Source of the DNA: Effrenium voratum
Lineage: Eukaryota > Sar > Dinophyceae > Suessiales > Symbiodiniaceae
DNA: 64,000 nt
NCBI GenBank assembly: GCA_963377175.1
Contig: CAUJNA010002913.1
Span: 239,623-303,622, forward strand
Direction: 5' to 3'
Numbering within the stretch: the stretch's first letter is position 1; the number at the start of each line of letters is the position of its first letter. The translations under genes and the position numbers were made by a program. A model generated the notes under the pieces. It ran no database searches, was not told the origin of the DNA, and worked only from the letters and a program-made list of their open reading frames with translations. Positions 53,800 through 64,000 of this stretch are shown piece after piece.

Positions 53800-55837
53800 A
53801 TTGTTCATATAAGCCCCTTCTTGCTTAGTTTTAAAGTGAAACCACAGCTTTTGGGGGGCCGTTTTGGGACACACAACAATATGCCACTATGGCAGGCCCC
53901 TGATTTTCCGGCTTTTAGGCCAACACGTCAAACTGAGAGCGGAGGTCAAAGGGGGTGGCAACCAGGGCCCCCTGCCATTGTCCTGCGCACGCCCTTGTTT
54001 GGCTCACTGACTCAAATTTCACTGGGACCCCGTCTTGCTTCAAGTGTCACCCTTCACTGCTTTGATCATTTTTGACTCTGGATTCCAAGAAGCATCCACT
54101 GGACGGTCATCCGCTGGAAGTTCTCTGAGGGCCACCCAAGGGATGTGTTTCGCGAGCCTCAGACACGTGCGCACATTGGATGCAAGCTTTGGCGTCCAAC
54201 CTACGAGAGTCACATATACGCTTTTTCAGACAGACGGCACGGAGGAGCCAGAAGTCGAACAGAGGAGCAAAGCACAAGCCTGCAGCCTAAAGATTACGCA
54301 TGTTTGCCTGTAAAGCTGGATGAGCTTACGCAAACCATTTCATCTCGTCAGGATTGGAGTTTTGTTTGTCCCCCTTGCCGAGTTTAGTCCGTTCCCCTTT
54401 AGAGCAGCTTGCAAGCAAGGGCAAGGATTTTCAGAACGATTCCTGTTTCTAACTTGGACGCAACAGACGCCACTACTACTGCACAACAAACACATTACGT
54501 GTGGTTCGTGGCTGTAATTTGGACTTATTGAGGCTGGAGCCACTAAGCAGAAAACAAGGTGGTCCTGAAGCAGGCGCATGCTTGAGCGCACTGCATACAC
54601 CGTTGTTCCCATCTAGCGGGGAATCGTCTTCTGTAGGCGCGCAACTAGTTATTGGTCGCGCCTTCGCTTTTCCTGCCGCGGTGAATTAGAACTTCAACTG
54701 TCTAACCTCCAGATGTGGCAATGTGACTAGCCGATTGTCCGTGGACAAACGTTCAGAACAACTTTTTGAGAGCCAGCTACCGTCTTGTCTTCTGCTGCCG
54801 CGAAACCTTGCACCTAATCCTAACCGTCCACGTGAGTGCGCAGTGTAAAGCTGCTGCCACATGCGGACCCAAGGTCTGCGCTGCGATAGTTTTCACGCAC
54901 GATGCCAAGCAGAGAGCATTTGATTGAAGCGATACCTGTGTCCCTCCCTGTAAACTCTTCTAGATAGCTCACTAAAGCGCAGAGAGCTACGTGGCCAGAA
55001 TCTAGCTCGCGGACGTCTTTCTTCCAAGCGCTAGCGTGTGCCAAAACTGGCGGCGGCGCTCGCGCCACCCGCAGCACAATAACACAACAACTGCGGTAAG
55101 CGCATTGTGGTAAATGATGCTGAGCAACAGGTCTGTGCTCTTGTAGAAACATGTTTGCCGCTTTGTATTGTGTCGTCTGCATTCTGCAACAGACGTGTGT
55201 TCTGCGTAACTACTTGCAGCCATACACGTTGTTTCCCAGCTGCCACATGTGTGCTTCAAAAAAAAAGGAAAACAACAAAGGCGCATCTTGACGAGCTAGG
55301 CAGCTACTTGTTTTCTGCATGTGTCTGGTCCAACCAACCGAAGACTACCTGGCTGACTCATTGACGTTCTGAGGATCGTCATCCCTGGATGAAACTGCCA
55401 GGGCGCCACAGTTATCGGATCGAGCCTGCGTTGTGCGAGCCGATGGATCTCGCGGGTGAAACTGGGCATTGCAGACATGTTTTTTTTCTTCCAAGGGTCC
55501 GCATCTATTTCCAGTGAGAACTTGGCTTGATCTATTGACAATTCACACAAGTCTCTTGGGTCAAAGCTTCTCGAGAGGAATCGGCTTCAGATTTCATTAG
55601 GAGGATATACGCATCTTTTCTAGGATTACTAGTTTCAGCGAGCAGAAAAGCCCAGGGGCAATGGTGGTTGGTGAGAAAATGAATGAAGCAGAACATTCCT
55701 ACAGAAAGACAGCCGAACACCTACTGATAAGCCAACAAGTAGCAGCGTATTCCCAGAATTCACCAGTTGCTTGGGTGAATGTCCAAGACGTTGATGAATT
55801 CTTCGGTCGTAAATTCTGAATAATCTTCACGGCGCCT

Positions 55838-55977
55838 GGGGCCTAGGGGGGCGGGCCCCCCCACCGCGCCCCGGCGGCCGCGCCTCGAGCCCGAGGCGAA
55901 GTGGGCTGGGGCGATTCGCCCTGCACCAGGGACACCACCTGGACGACACCTCCCCGATGATCGTATCCCGGGCGCAG
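55838..55977 (+). CDS. candidate exon, very GC-rich
   Basis: The island is over 70 percent GC by eye. GT follows GGCGCAG at 55978. One frame reads RFALHQGHHLDDTSPMIVSR up to the donor; others are Pro/Arg/Gly-rich. The start may be after GGGGCCTAG at about 55847. The minus frame is also open. Confidence 0.45.
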
Positions 55978-56761
55978 GTCAGACGCAGAAGTTCAGTCTC
56001 AGATGTGCACCCTCCAACGAAAACGGGTATAAAAAGGGCAGAAATTTGTGGTTTTTCCTTTGGGCTTCCCTTCGAGCTTTTAACCACCACCCCAAAAAGG
56101 TCACCAAAGGTATAATTATGGGTGTGTGTCTGTGCGTGCGTTTTTTTTGAGGGTGCCCCTTTTTCAGCAGGTTTAAAGGGAAAGCGAAAGGAACGGAACC
56201 ATTCAGCGTGCCCATATTTTGACAAATGCCCAAATGGCCCTTTTCGGCCAAACCAACCCCGGTCAGATTGCACGTTGAGGGTACACCCAGTGGCCGGGAG
56301 CAAGCGGTATGTCAATCTGCCAAGTTCTAGTTTGCTGCGCCCGAAAAGCGGAGCACAGCCTGTTGACCGGAATCCCAGTGGTTGAGCCCCTGGTTGATGA
56401 ATGTGGGGACCCCCTTCGTAGGTGACCCCCCTCATTTTGTGTCTCGGTGTGAGTGTGGGAGTGGGGACACATTGTGCAACTTCGCTGGTGTTAAAGCATG
56501 AAGCTAGCCTTTGAACTGATGTGCTTCCACAAGGAAGCTCATGGAGTCAGGCTCCCCAAATTCCCCTCTACGTCGCCCGGAGGAATTACGGCTTTAAAAG
56601 AGCATAAAAGGTGATGCGTGGGGTCTTTTGGAATTGGACCCCAAAGGTCTTGCCCTTTAAGTCCGCCTTGGTGGATCCCCTCAAAAAGCCACAAAGTAGA
56701 AGAGAGGCAGTACCCTCAGATGTGAGAATGGAGTGGCGATCCGGAGGTCGCTGCCAATTTC

Positions 56762-56906
56762 GTGATTCGGGATTTAATCACATTTCGGGATTCAATCACA
56801 TTTTCGGGATTCGGGATGCGGGATGCGGGATTCGGGACTGGGATGGCCCCATCCTCAGATCCGGGATTCGGGGCTCGGGATTCGGGATTCGCGCGCGAAT
56901 CACATT
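56762..56906 (+). repeat. 7-bp GGGATTC minisatellite
   Basis: Units GGGATTC, GGGATGC and GGGACTG recur, in places perfectly in tandem (56810-56840, 56862-56898), ending at GCGCGCGAATCAC. The plus-strand Gly/Ile/Arg/Asp ORFs here are repeat by-products. Confidence 0.8.
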
Positions 56907-57656
56907 CTCGACCAGGTTCTCCGGATCACGTCTCTGAATATGAGAAAACAAAGGATTTATGTAGCCAAACCAGGACTAACCTGTTTTCAACCACAGGATT
57001 GGCGCAGCGCGGCAACTGTCCTGGCAAGCCTAGTCACATGACATGGACTTGATAGGCATCACCAGCCTACCAAGCAGTTTCACTTAAGACTGGTTTCGCC
57101 CATGCATCCGTAGTAGGTGTTGCTTACAGAAGGTGCACGAGCCAATCCAGATTTGAGGTGAAGTCCTTCCTTGCAACACTAGGCACCGCCTTTCGGATCA
57201 GATGCGACTCTGCTAGTTGCTGGCCTGGATTTTGATGATATTGTTTTGCATACTAGCTAAGCATGGTTTGCGGAAGTGAAACAAGAAGTCGGACCACAAT
57301 CAAGTTTGGCGCACGTTGAAATTGGGTAACGAGGTGATAAGACTGGCGATCTGGCTCGCGGCTTGAAGGTGAGCTTGACAGCAGATCAAAGGGGGGGCAA
57401 CCCATGTTGTACAGCTGCAATTTGGGAAGAGCCTCCAAGAAGCACACGTGAGACCTGAGAGGGGCCCTGCTAGCGGACAGTTGCCGTTTAGGAGATCCCT
57501 TTCAGGTTCCATATTTGTCTTTGGGAAGATAATTCTAGTTCTGTTAGTAACATCTAGCATGCGGTGTGGAGCGATGGAAAGGCAGCTTTGGCCTGGCAGC
57601 ACTTCATTAATCTCAGAACCAATCAATTGATTGATTTGAATAGCTTGGACGTCCAG

Positions 57657-57841
57657 CTTACGTCACTGCTTTGAAGGAGCATTTGGAAGAGTCAGTGCTT
57701 CCTCGTTCCCATGCCGTAGTTGTCACCCAATTTGACAAAAGGCACAGCTGCACCAATGAGCACATCGCATTTGTGCAGATTCACCTCTTCAGCGAGTGGG
57801 CACTCTTCTGGGACCTCTCGAAGAAGGCTGGCGCGCCAATG
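57657..57841 (+). CDS. candidate 185-bp exon
   Basis: It follows TTGGACGTCCAG (ends 57656), with GT at 57842. After two bases it is open for 61 codons: VTALKEHLEESVLPRSHAVV, then CTNEHIAFVQIHLFSEWALF and WDLSKKAGAPM. Right after it, two other plus frames become coherent (GVLILLEDLPKISS and RTYQRSAHVGFLVTARKALV), as if the frame shifts twice. It may be a frameshifted gene or exons with very short introns. Confidence 0.5.
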
Positions 57842-58058
57842 GTGTGCTGATTCTTCTAGAGGACCTACCAAAGATCAGCTCATGTCGGGTTCCTTGTGAC
57901 AGCCAGGAAGGCCCTGGTGTGTGATGTTTGGCATGAATTGTCACTGGACCCTGCTGCCCCCAAAGCAGGGAGTGGAGTTGACGAATGCGTGCTTGTGTAT
58001 CTGTTCCTAGGTGCGTGCACAGAAGACACTTAACCGCAACATGGATTGCGTATTCCAG

Positions 58059-58112
58059 GTCCATGTAACTTGTTGGGCAGAGTTGGGTTAATTAAGTGGA
58101 ATCCTAAATCAG
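58059..58112 (+). CDS. candidate 54-bp exon
   Basis: It lies between GATTGCGTATTCCAG (ends 58058) and GTAAGC at 58113. Only one frame is open: PCNLLGRVGLIKWNPKS. Its phase does not follow directly from exon 57657-57841. Confidence 0.4.
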
Positions 58113-58179
58113 GTAAGCCTTACTTGGTGCTTTAGGGTGGTTTGGGGATTTGAATGGATTTGAACCTGGTTCTTGTAAT

Positions 58180-59170
58180 GTTGGACCCTCTTTAATGCTC
58201 CCCCCCCCCCCCGGAACAATGGAACCAGTCAGCTGGACCCTCTTTAGGGAAATCCTGGGGGTCTGGGTGGGACTTGGATGAGTTTCGATTTGATTTAGTA
58301 TTGGTAGACTTGAGTTTCCATTGGATTTAGTATTGCTGGAGCTTCCTTTTGAGATTTGGAACTGAGTTTCCATTTGATTTAGTATTGCTGGAGCTTCCTT
58401 TTGAGATTTGGAACTGAGTTTCAAATTGATTTAGTATTGGTAGACTTGAGTTTCCATTTGATTTAGTATTGCTGGAGCTTCCTTTTGAGATTGGGAACTG
58501 AGTTTCCATTTGATTTAGTATTGCTGGAGCGTCCCAGTACTTTCTTTAGCATTGCCAATTCTACTTTAATATTGCAAGGCTGGCTCTCAGATTCCCAGCA
58601 CTTACTTCAGCATTGCCAATTCTACTTTAGTATTGCCAAGGACCGTTTTTTCAGCAACCCCCGAAACCAGTTGGACACTAAAGAGGACCCCAACACAGTC
58701 AGACTAAAGAGGATCAGGGGCTCTTGTGGCCCCCCTCCCCCTTTGCGTGACTGATTGCCCTCGCTTTTGTGTAAAAAAGTATCTTAAATTTGATGGTTTG
58801 GGAACAACTTGCCAACTGGATTTCCTAGATCTCAGGCCTTCAACCTTTGAGCTGGGGAGAGCTTAGGATGAGCCCCCTCCTTTGAAAGTAAAAGGCTGAG
58901 GCTTTGGTTTTCAATTTTCAGCAACCCCGAAACCAGCTGGACACTACAGAGGACCCCAAAACAGTTTCATTAAAGAGGATCCCAATGTTTGCCAGGAGTT
59001 GGTTGCCTTTTTTCCCCGACTTGTTTGCCAAGTTTTTGTTGCCCATATTTTTCCAGCGTTGTTTCCGGCATTTTCCGGCCAAGAACCTTTCCATAATAGA
59101 GGACCCCTAAAACAGTCACAGGATCCTGAATTACAAAAAAAACTTTGCACAATAGAGGACCCTATCATTA
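58180..59170. repeat. composite of dispersed repeat family C
   Basis: Holds a tandem array of about 54-bp units (58285-58530; GATTTAGTATTGCTGGAGCT), then the CTCAGATTCCCAG and CCTTTGAGCTGGGGAG words of copy 1, and the word CGAAACCAGTTGGACACTAA twice (near 58664 and 58929). TAAAGAGGACC occurs direct on the right, and its reverse TGGACCCTCTTTA on the left (58180-58250). This suggests nested or palindromic insertions. No gene. Confidence 0.7.
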
Positions 59171-59403
59171 AAGGAGGTGTAACATTAGAGGCTAAACGGG
59201 AAACAACCCTCTGACCTCCAAGCCACCGATCCAAGCCCCCACTCTCGGCGGAAGCTGAGCAAACCCACCAGTCACTGGAGAGCAACTTCAGCACTGCAAG
59301 ATGTCTTTTGTCTGGAGCCATGTGCGGCAGCATAACTTCTCATGTCGCAAGCAAGGTTTGTGGCAACCAACAAGATGATGACGGACGTATCACCTGATAC
59401 CCC

Positions 59404-59462
59404 ATGGGTCTCGCGGCAGGTGCTTCTGGAGAAGTCGCCCTCGAATGTTGCCGGGGTCCCAA
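59404..59462 (+). CDS. weak candidate exon
   Basis: Frame MGLAAGASGEVALECCRGPK from ATG 59404 in a small GC-rich patch; GT after GCGGCAG at 59419 is a possible donor. It is followed by a family B hairpin at 59516-59554. Confidence 0.3.
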
Positions 59463-60119
59463 GACTCTCGATGTGTGTGCGTGCGTCAAAATAGGGGACC
59501 CAAAGGCACTGTGGTGTTCCTCTGGTTTGCCTGTAAACCAGGTGAAAACGGAACCCTCAGAAATCACCCCTCTAGAGAAGATGCACGGACCTCGAATGGT
59601 GATGTTTCTTGTTGAGCTTTGGTTTGCTTGTAGGCATCGCAGGCAAAGTGCATGATCCTGTAGCTCTGGTACCCTTGCTGGTCTGGTTTCCCAGTAGTTA
59701 CGGCGCTTGCTCATGGAAGACTCACTAGCCACTATTGGTCTCCGCATGTCCACCATGTCCACTGGTTCATTGCTTCATCCATTCGGCCGTTGAGGACATA
59801 AAGTTTTGAATCACTTGGACTCAAAAGCGTGCTTGGGGCTAGAGTGCAGAGAAGCCTTGGATGTTTGCCTCCAGCTAACTCCACCAAAGGTGCATGTTGT
59901 ACGTAGCTGTGGTGTCTACCACCAGGGCTCACCTTAAGAATGGTTTTCCCTGCATGTCTAGTTGTTTGAAACTCCTGTATTCTGCAGGTTGACTAGGTGC
60001 GCCTTGGACAAATATTGTAGTGGTGAGTCTTTGAATCAGGACACGCCTGATTTTTGCGGTATGAAGAGGGCCGTGGTTGCTTTCGCATCCTGTGGAACCG
60101 ATTCGTCAGGTCCTTTCGC

Positions 60120-60442
60120 CCTTTCTGCATCGACTCTGGGGGTTGGACCTTGACTCGCCCAGCGGGGGCCCTGAGAAAAGGAGCGCGTGGAGGGGCCTTG
60201 GGCTGAGCTATCGTAGCCCGCTTGCGGGTGCGCGTTTCGTGGCGTTTCAACTGGGACAAATAATGACAACAACTTCCTTTCGATTGAATGGCCGTGCAAG
60301 CATTGGCCAAGATAGAGGCAAGCACATTGCTGTGAATGAAGCTTGCCGCTGGGCACCTGTGCAACCTGAACCAGATGAGCAGTTGTCCATCCTCCTTCAT
60401 AAGTATCCTGCTGCCATTGCCCCCCAAGTAGTCCGTTGTTGA
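60120..60442 (+). CDS. candidate exon region
   Basis: Plus frame (within 60077-60442) reads GGPEKRSAWRGLGLSYRSPL, then SIGQDRGKHIAVNEACRWAP and LLHKYPAAIAPQVVRC before TGA. A minus frame of 144 codons is also open. The peptide keeps its character across the whole frame. No splice borders identified. Confidence 0.4.
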
Positions 60443-60991
60443 CGCATCAGGATGTGTTGGTTTCAGCTGTCATGTGGTCCTTTGCGCGGTTTGTTTTGGG
60501 AGCGTCCCCTTCCGGAGGAGATGTGTTTTGGAAATGGTCCCCTCGTGAATCAGGTTTGCATCGCGCATTTGTTGAGAAGCACATTTTCAACAAGACAAGA
60601 GCGTCATAAAGCTCTGCAGACAGAGACGCTATCGCCTGTTCTGACATGACCTACTCTTTGGGGTGTCATTCACACCCGGATTGCATACCCTGCGCTCTGG
60701 TACTTTGGGACGTCCAAATTAGGGGTTGGTTTTGGTATGCCGTCCCAAAAAGCTCTTTCAACATCCCCCTGCTATAGGTGTTTCTCAAGTTTTTCCGAGC
60801 CCATCCAGGTTGTTGTCCTTTCCCTCTACCAAAAAGGAGTCAGTGTTCTTGGTGGCTCCAAGCCATCCCCTTAGCTTTGTAGCCTTTTAGTCCTTTGAGT
60901 GTTTAGTGGGGATTTGCATATTTAACTCACCAAAAGTCTAAAAGTTGAACCTATTTTTGTCGGGGGATCTGAGGATAGCCCAAGGACCAGG

Positions 60992-61185
60992 GAGTCTCTC
61001 GGGAGGCTGTGGCCGCTTCATCTTCCAACAGCGCCACCCGCTGGCGGTGGCCATGTCCACGAAGCGCCGCGGCGGGCCCGTGGCCGGGCGGCCCGGGCGG
61101 CCCGGGCCGGACGCCTCCGGGCGGCCCGGGCCGGCGGGAGCCTCCGGGCTTGGGCGTGGGACAGCCGGTTTTGATGGGCTCCTTA
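60992..61185 (+). CDS. candidate exon, collagen-like Gly/Pro/Arg
   Basis: Possibly starts after CCAAGGACCAG (ends 60990). One frame reads GCGRFIFQQRHPLAVAMSTK then a GRPGRPGPDASGRPGPAG tract encoded by repeated CGGGCGGCCCGGG units. All three plus frames are open, so the collagen-like reading may be a by-product of the GC repeat. Confidence 0.4.
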
Positions 61186-61385
61186 AAAGATCTCCATTTT
61201 GCAACCATTCGAAACCTGGCTTTTTCCAGCAAGATAAGGGGACGCCACCATTTACAAGTTGCAATGTTCAGGTGTATAATGTAAGGATCCCTGTGTTTGA
61301 TTGGCTTGTGGAAAAAAGAACGCCGAAATCCATTTTGGGGTTCCGCAGTTTTGGGACAAGATCTGCTGGAATTGTCTTATTTCAT

Positions 61386-61483
61386 GCTGTGGATGGACAG
61401 AATCCAGCACTTGGGATGGATTCCCTATGAATTCTGGGATGAACCAACTACCAATAGGTGCAGGATGTCGTCCATCCACAGTG
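61386..61483. mobile_element. short inverted-repeat element (family A copy 3)
   Basis: Arms GCTGTGGATGGACAGAATCC (61386-61405) and GGATGTCGTCCATCCACAGT (from 61463) are imperfect inverted repeats with the same core as copies at 10709 and 41569. Confidence 0.6.
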
Positions 61484-61832
61484 TGTATCGCGTCTTAACA
61501 AAAGATTCAATGAAGTGAGCAGAGAAAACCATCATTCACAGCAACCAAGAAGAATAGGTGATGGGAGGGAACATTTACCGGTCAGCAGGTCGTTTAGTCG
61601 TGTTGAACTCACAGATGTGTTCGTGGAGTTCAGGAAAATGTGTATGTTCATTCAAAGTTCAGTGTGTATGTGGCTCACCGTTTCCTCGGTGCCCTCCCTC
61701 TTCAGGGCGGGTAGGGGGAGAGAGCCGATAGCACAATCATTGGCAATTTGCTGCTGTAATACAGCAATTTGCAACAGTTGTTGCGCTCATGAAGGAACCG
61801 ACATCTAGTGAGGAACGGAGCAAGGGCTAATA

Positions 61833-62117
61833 TTGATGCAGACCCAGCAGTTCATAGCCGTATGCAGACTGGTGTTGGGTCACGTTTCCAGAATTTGTGT
61901 TTGGTTTTGCTTGCATTGGAGATTTCAACTTCGCCAAACAAGGGGCACTGACATTCTGAAGGACCAGGGGCAGAGCCTGTGTTGTTTCCGTTTGAGCGGA
62001 GACCCAGTGCCACGCAGGAACGTATTGGTCATTCAAGATGAACACTTAACCAGGCATACTGCTTGTGACCCACGGCACGTTGAGGATGTGATCAACCACC
62101 TTCAATGCCTTTTGTGA
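61833..62117 (+). CDS. weak candidate open region
   Basis: The 94-codon plus frame includes GTDILKDQGQSLCCFRLSGD and HTACDPRHVEDVINHLQC. No splice borders found. A minus frame overlaps. Moderate GC. Confidence 0.35.
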   Translation: MMQTQQFIAVCRLVLGHVSRICVWFCLHWRFQLRQTRGTDILKDQGQSLCCFRLSGDPVPRRNVLVIQDEHLTRHTACDPRHVEDVINHLQCLL

Positions 62118-62302
62118 GAAGAAATAATACTTCTCAAATTAGGGGAACTCCAAAAGATCCTTTGGTTTCCTTCAAAGGGATCCATGATTTCGAGAAGCCC
62201 CCATGCAGACGCGACATCCGGACGTAAGTTGGCCTAGGGTACAGAGTCCATACTGCCTAATCACAAAGAACAAGGTGCTGCCTTGCATCAGGGACTTGTC
62301 AG

Positions 62303-62650
62303 GTGCATGCCCTCCGGAAGAAAGGCGAAGACCCTAAAAGGCACTTTAGAGGTGAGTGGAGCACCATCGCACAAGTGGATGAGAATGCCCTCGTGCCAAA
62401 AGCTCAAGGAAACTCATGCCTGGCATGTTGCTGGTACAAGGCATGGGGCTACGGCTTGTGGAATCAACTGTTCCCTTTTGTCAGCCCGCGCAGACACGTG
62501 TTTGATGACTTTCGAACCTTCCTACTTGGGACTTGGCTGACCATACGTCCTTTGGCCCAGCAAAAAGCAAAGGGAAATGTAAAGTCAACCGTCTCCGTCC
62601 GCTTCTGGCGTCAAGACATGAAGGGAAATCGCAAGTGTTCCGCTGTTTAG
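62303..62650 (+). CDS. candidate 348-bp terminal exon
   Basis: It follows CATCAGGGACTTGTCAG (ends 62302). The phase-0 frame of 115 codons reads VHALRKKGEDPKRHFRGEWS, later SCLACCWYKAWGYGLWNQLF and HVFDDFRTFLLGTWL, ending TAG. Aromatic- and Cys-rich, coherent throughout. A canonical GTGAGT at 62352 would instead end a 49-bp exon here. No family recognised. 62650-64000 holds only weak open frames. Confidence 0.45.
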   Translation: MHALRKKGEDPKRHFRGEWSTIAQVDENALVPKAQGNSCLACCWYKAWGYGLWNQLFPFVSPRRHVFDDFRTFLLGTWLTIRPLAQQKAKGNVKSTVSVRFWRQDMKGNRKCSAV

Positions 62651-64000
62651 CACGTGAGAACGCTCAACTCGCAGGTGCGCAGTCCTTGGATTCCCATCTA
62701 TGTTTACTGAGGTCTCCAAAGCAGGATGCGTAGCTCCTACAGTTGGGAAGTTGCCGAGATGCAAAGACCCTTCAAGTACTGCACACTTGGTGCCTGTTTT
62801 CAATCTGCAGCCCGACCACCTACTAACGCATTTTTCTGATGCTGTTTCTTTGGAGGTACTAAGACTGGGAAAACGTAGGCCATCCATAGCCGATTTGTCA
62901 AGGTAGACGATTTGTCCATTGCCGACCTAGTGGAGAACTGGGTTTGCGCAGAGGCCTGGATGGGTGAAATCGCGGCAACCTTTACATTGTGTGTGTGTTG
63001 TCAAAACGAGTAGGGCTCCTTTCGGAGGGCCAGTTTTAAAGCGTACTCAATTTGGTGAGCTTTTGAGATGGTGGCTGCTTTGTGGTCTGACTCGCTGGTC
63101 CCTTTTTGGTGATGCAAAAGATACCAAGACATTTTTCCCCAAATCATGAGACAAGAATGTGAGGTGCAAATGTGAAGAGCCATATAGTGTGAAGCTGTTG
63201 TAGATCAGAGCAATTGCTGATCATTGTCAAGTGTGAGCCACAACTCATGTTGCGTCGTGGGTCTTTGAATCTGACAAGTCTTATCACGGTGAGGGAACAG
63301 GTAGCGTGGATGTCGCAGGCAGTAAACCAAGCACAAACCATGGAACATAATGCGGCTTTCCGTGCTTCATACTTGTGATATTCCGGCCATCCACCATATG
63401 ATAATTGCAATAGCAACAGTTCACGGAAAACTTTTAAAACCGATAAAAAAGGGACAGCGATGATTTCCAAATCACAGTCACAGAGCAGTTCCACGGCGAA
63501 TAGTAGTGGAACCTTCCCGATGCATGACCACATTGTTGGCAGCGTGGCATTGCTGCCGTGCAGAACATGGACCCCGCAGATGACCAGGCATGTTTACGTG
63601 AAAAGACATTGAGTTGGACGTGTGCACCGCCTTCATATTGATTTGAAGATAGAAACCACGCGACATGGAGAGGTGTTGTTTCCACGTGCCGTTGCTGCTT
63701 TTGGAGGAAGTCGTCCGATTCCAGGGTTTGTCTCCATTTTAGTCAGTCTTGAGGTAGGAAGGCCGGGGTGCCAATGACTTCCGGCGGAGACATGTGTTTC
63801 AACTTGAGAAATCCCAAGAAACACCGGGGCTGAGCCTTCAATCATCTACCCAGGAGCGGAGAGCCAAGGCCCGGCGCTTGACTCACTCGGATTGGGGAGT
63901 GAGTCCCATGGTGCTAAATACCCCATTGTGGGCGGTCCCAGTAAGCCAAAAGAAGATTGGTATTCTTGTATTTTGTCCAGACCTATTTGGCCCCCCATTG

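Noticed and set aside
13..64000. tRNA, rRNA, CRISPR and bacterial operon features
   Set aside because: Scattered GGTTCGA-like words have no matching acceptor stems, there are no spaced direct repeats of CRISPR type, and no rRNA core was recognised.

Overview
The window reads as nuclear DNA of a microbial eukaryote. There are no bacterial-style operons, ribosome binding sites, rRNA or tRNA genes, or CRISPR arrays. Coding signal comes as short GC- and CpG-rich islands of about 40-190 bp, many bounded by a pyrimidine-rich tract ending in AG and by GT (sometimes GTAAGT or GTGAGT) at the other end. They sit in TG/CA-rich, microsatellite-rich filler. This layout, the AG|G acceptors and the many degenerate short repeats fit a dinoflagellate best. 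That is inference; I see no single diagnostic gene, and no convincing spliced-leader relic.

Region by region: 0-11 kb holds scattered plus-strand exon-like islands (about 1.1, 3.5, 7.7, 8.5, 9.0, 10.2 and 10.6 kb) and a 149-codon frame at 11.06 kb broken by one TGA. 11.7-12.8 kb has minus-strand candidates with GTGAGT donors. 13.6-26.8 kb has a dense run of plus-strand islands, including a phase-consistent exon pair around a 55-bp intron at 21.7 kb. 26.9-29.3 kb is AT-microsatellite rich and nearly empty. 29.4-42.9 kb has further islands, including a clean 139-bp exon (36.4 kb), an exon pair around a 52-bp intron (37.5-37.8 kb) and an intron with a duplicated 5' splice site (40.0 kb). 43-49 kb is mostly filler with a membrane-anchor exon at 46.2 kb and a short insertion-like element with 11-bp direct repeats at 45.5 kb. 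49-51 kb has three good islands. 51-64 kb is rich in dispersed and tandem repeats, with exon-like pieces at 53.7, 55.9, 57.7-58.1, 60.1, 61.0 and 62.3 kb.

How the pieces work together: most of the best islands lie on the plus strand and are spaced 0.5-3 kb apart. They could be exons of one very large gene or of a unidirectional gene array. I recognise no protein family with confidence, so no gene symbols are given. Several islands encode hydrophobic helices (10.6, 15.5, 30.2, 46.2 kb), so a membrane protein may be included. In GC-rich islands two or three frames are often open, so exon frames and ends are provisional; boundaries described as about are approximate. All translations were read by eye. 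Splice signals and phase agreement, not ORF length, carry most of the weight.
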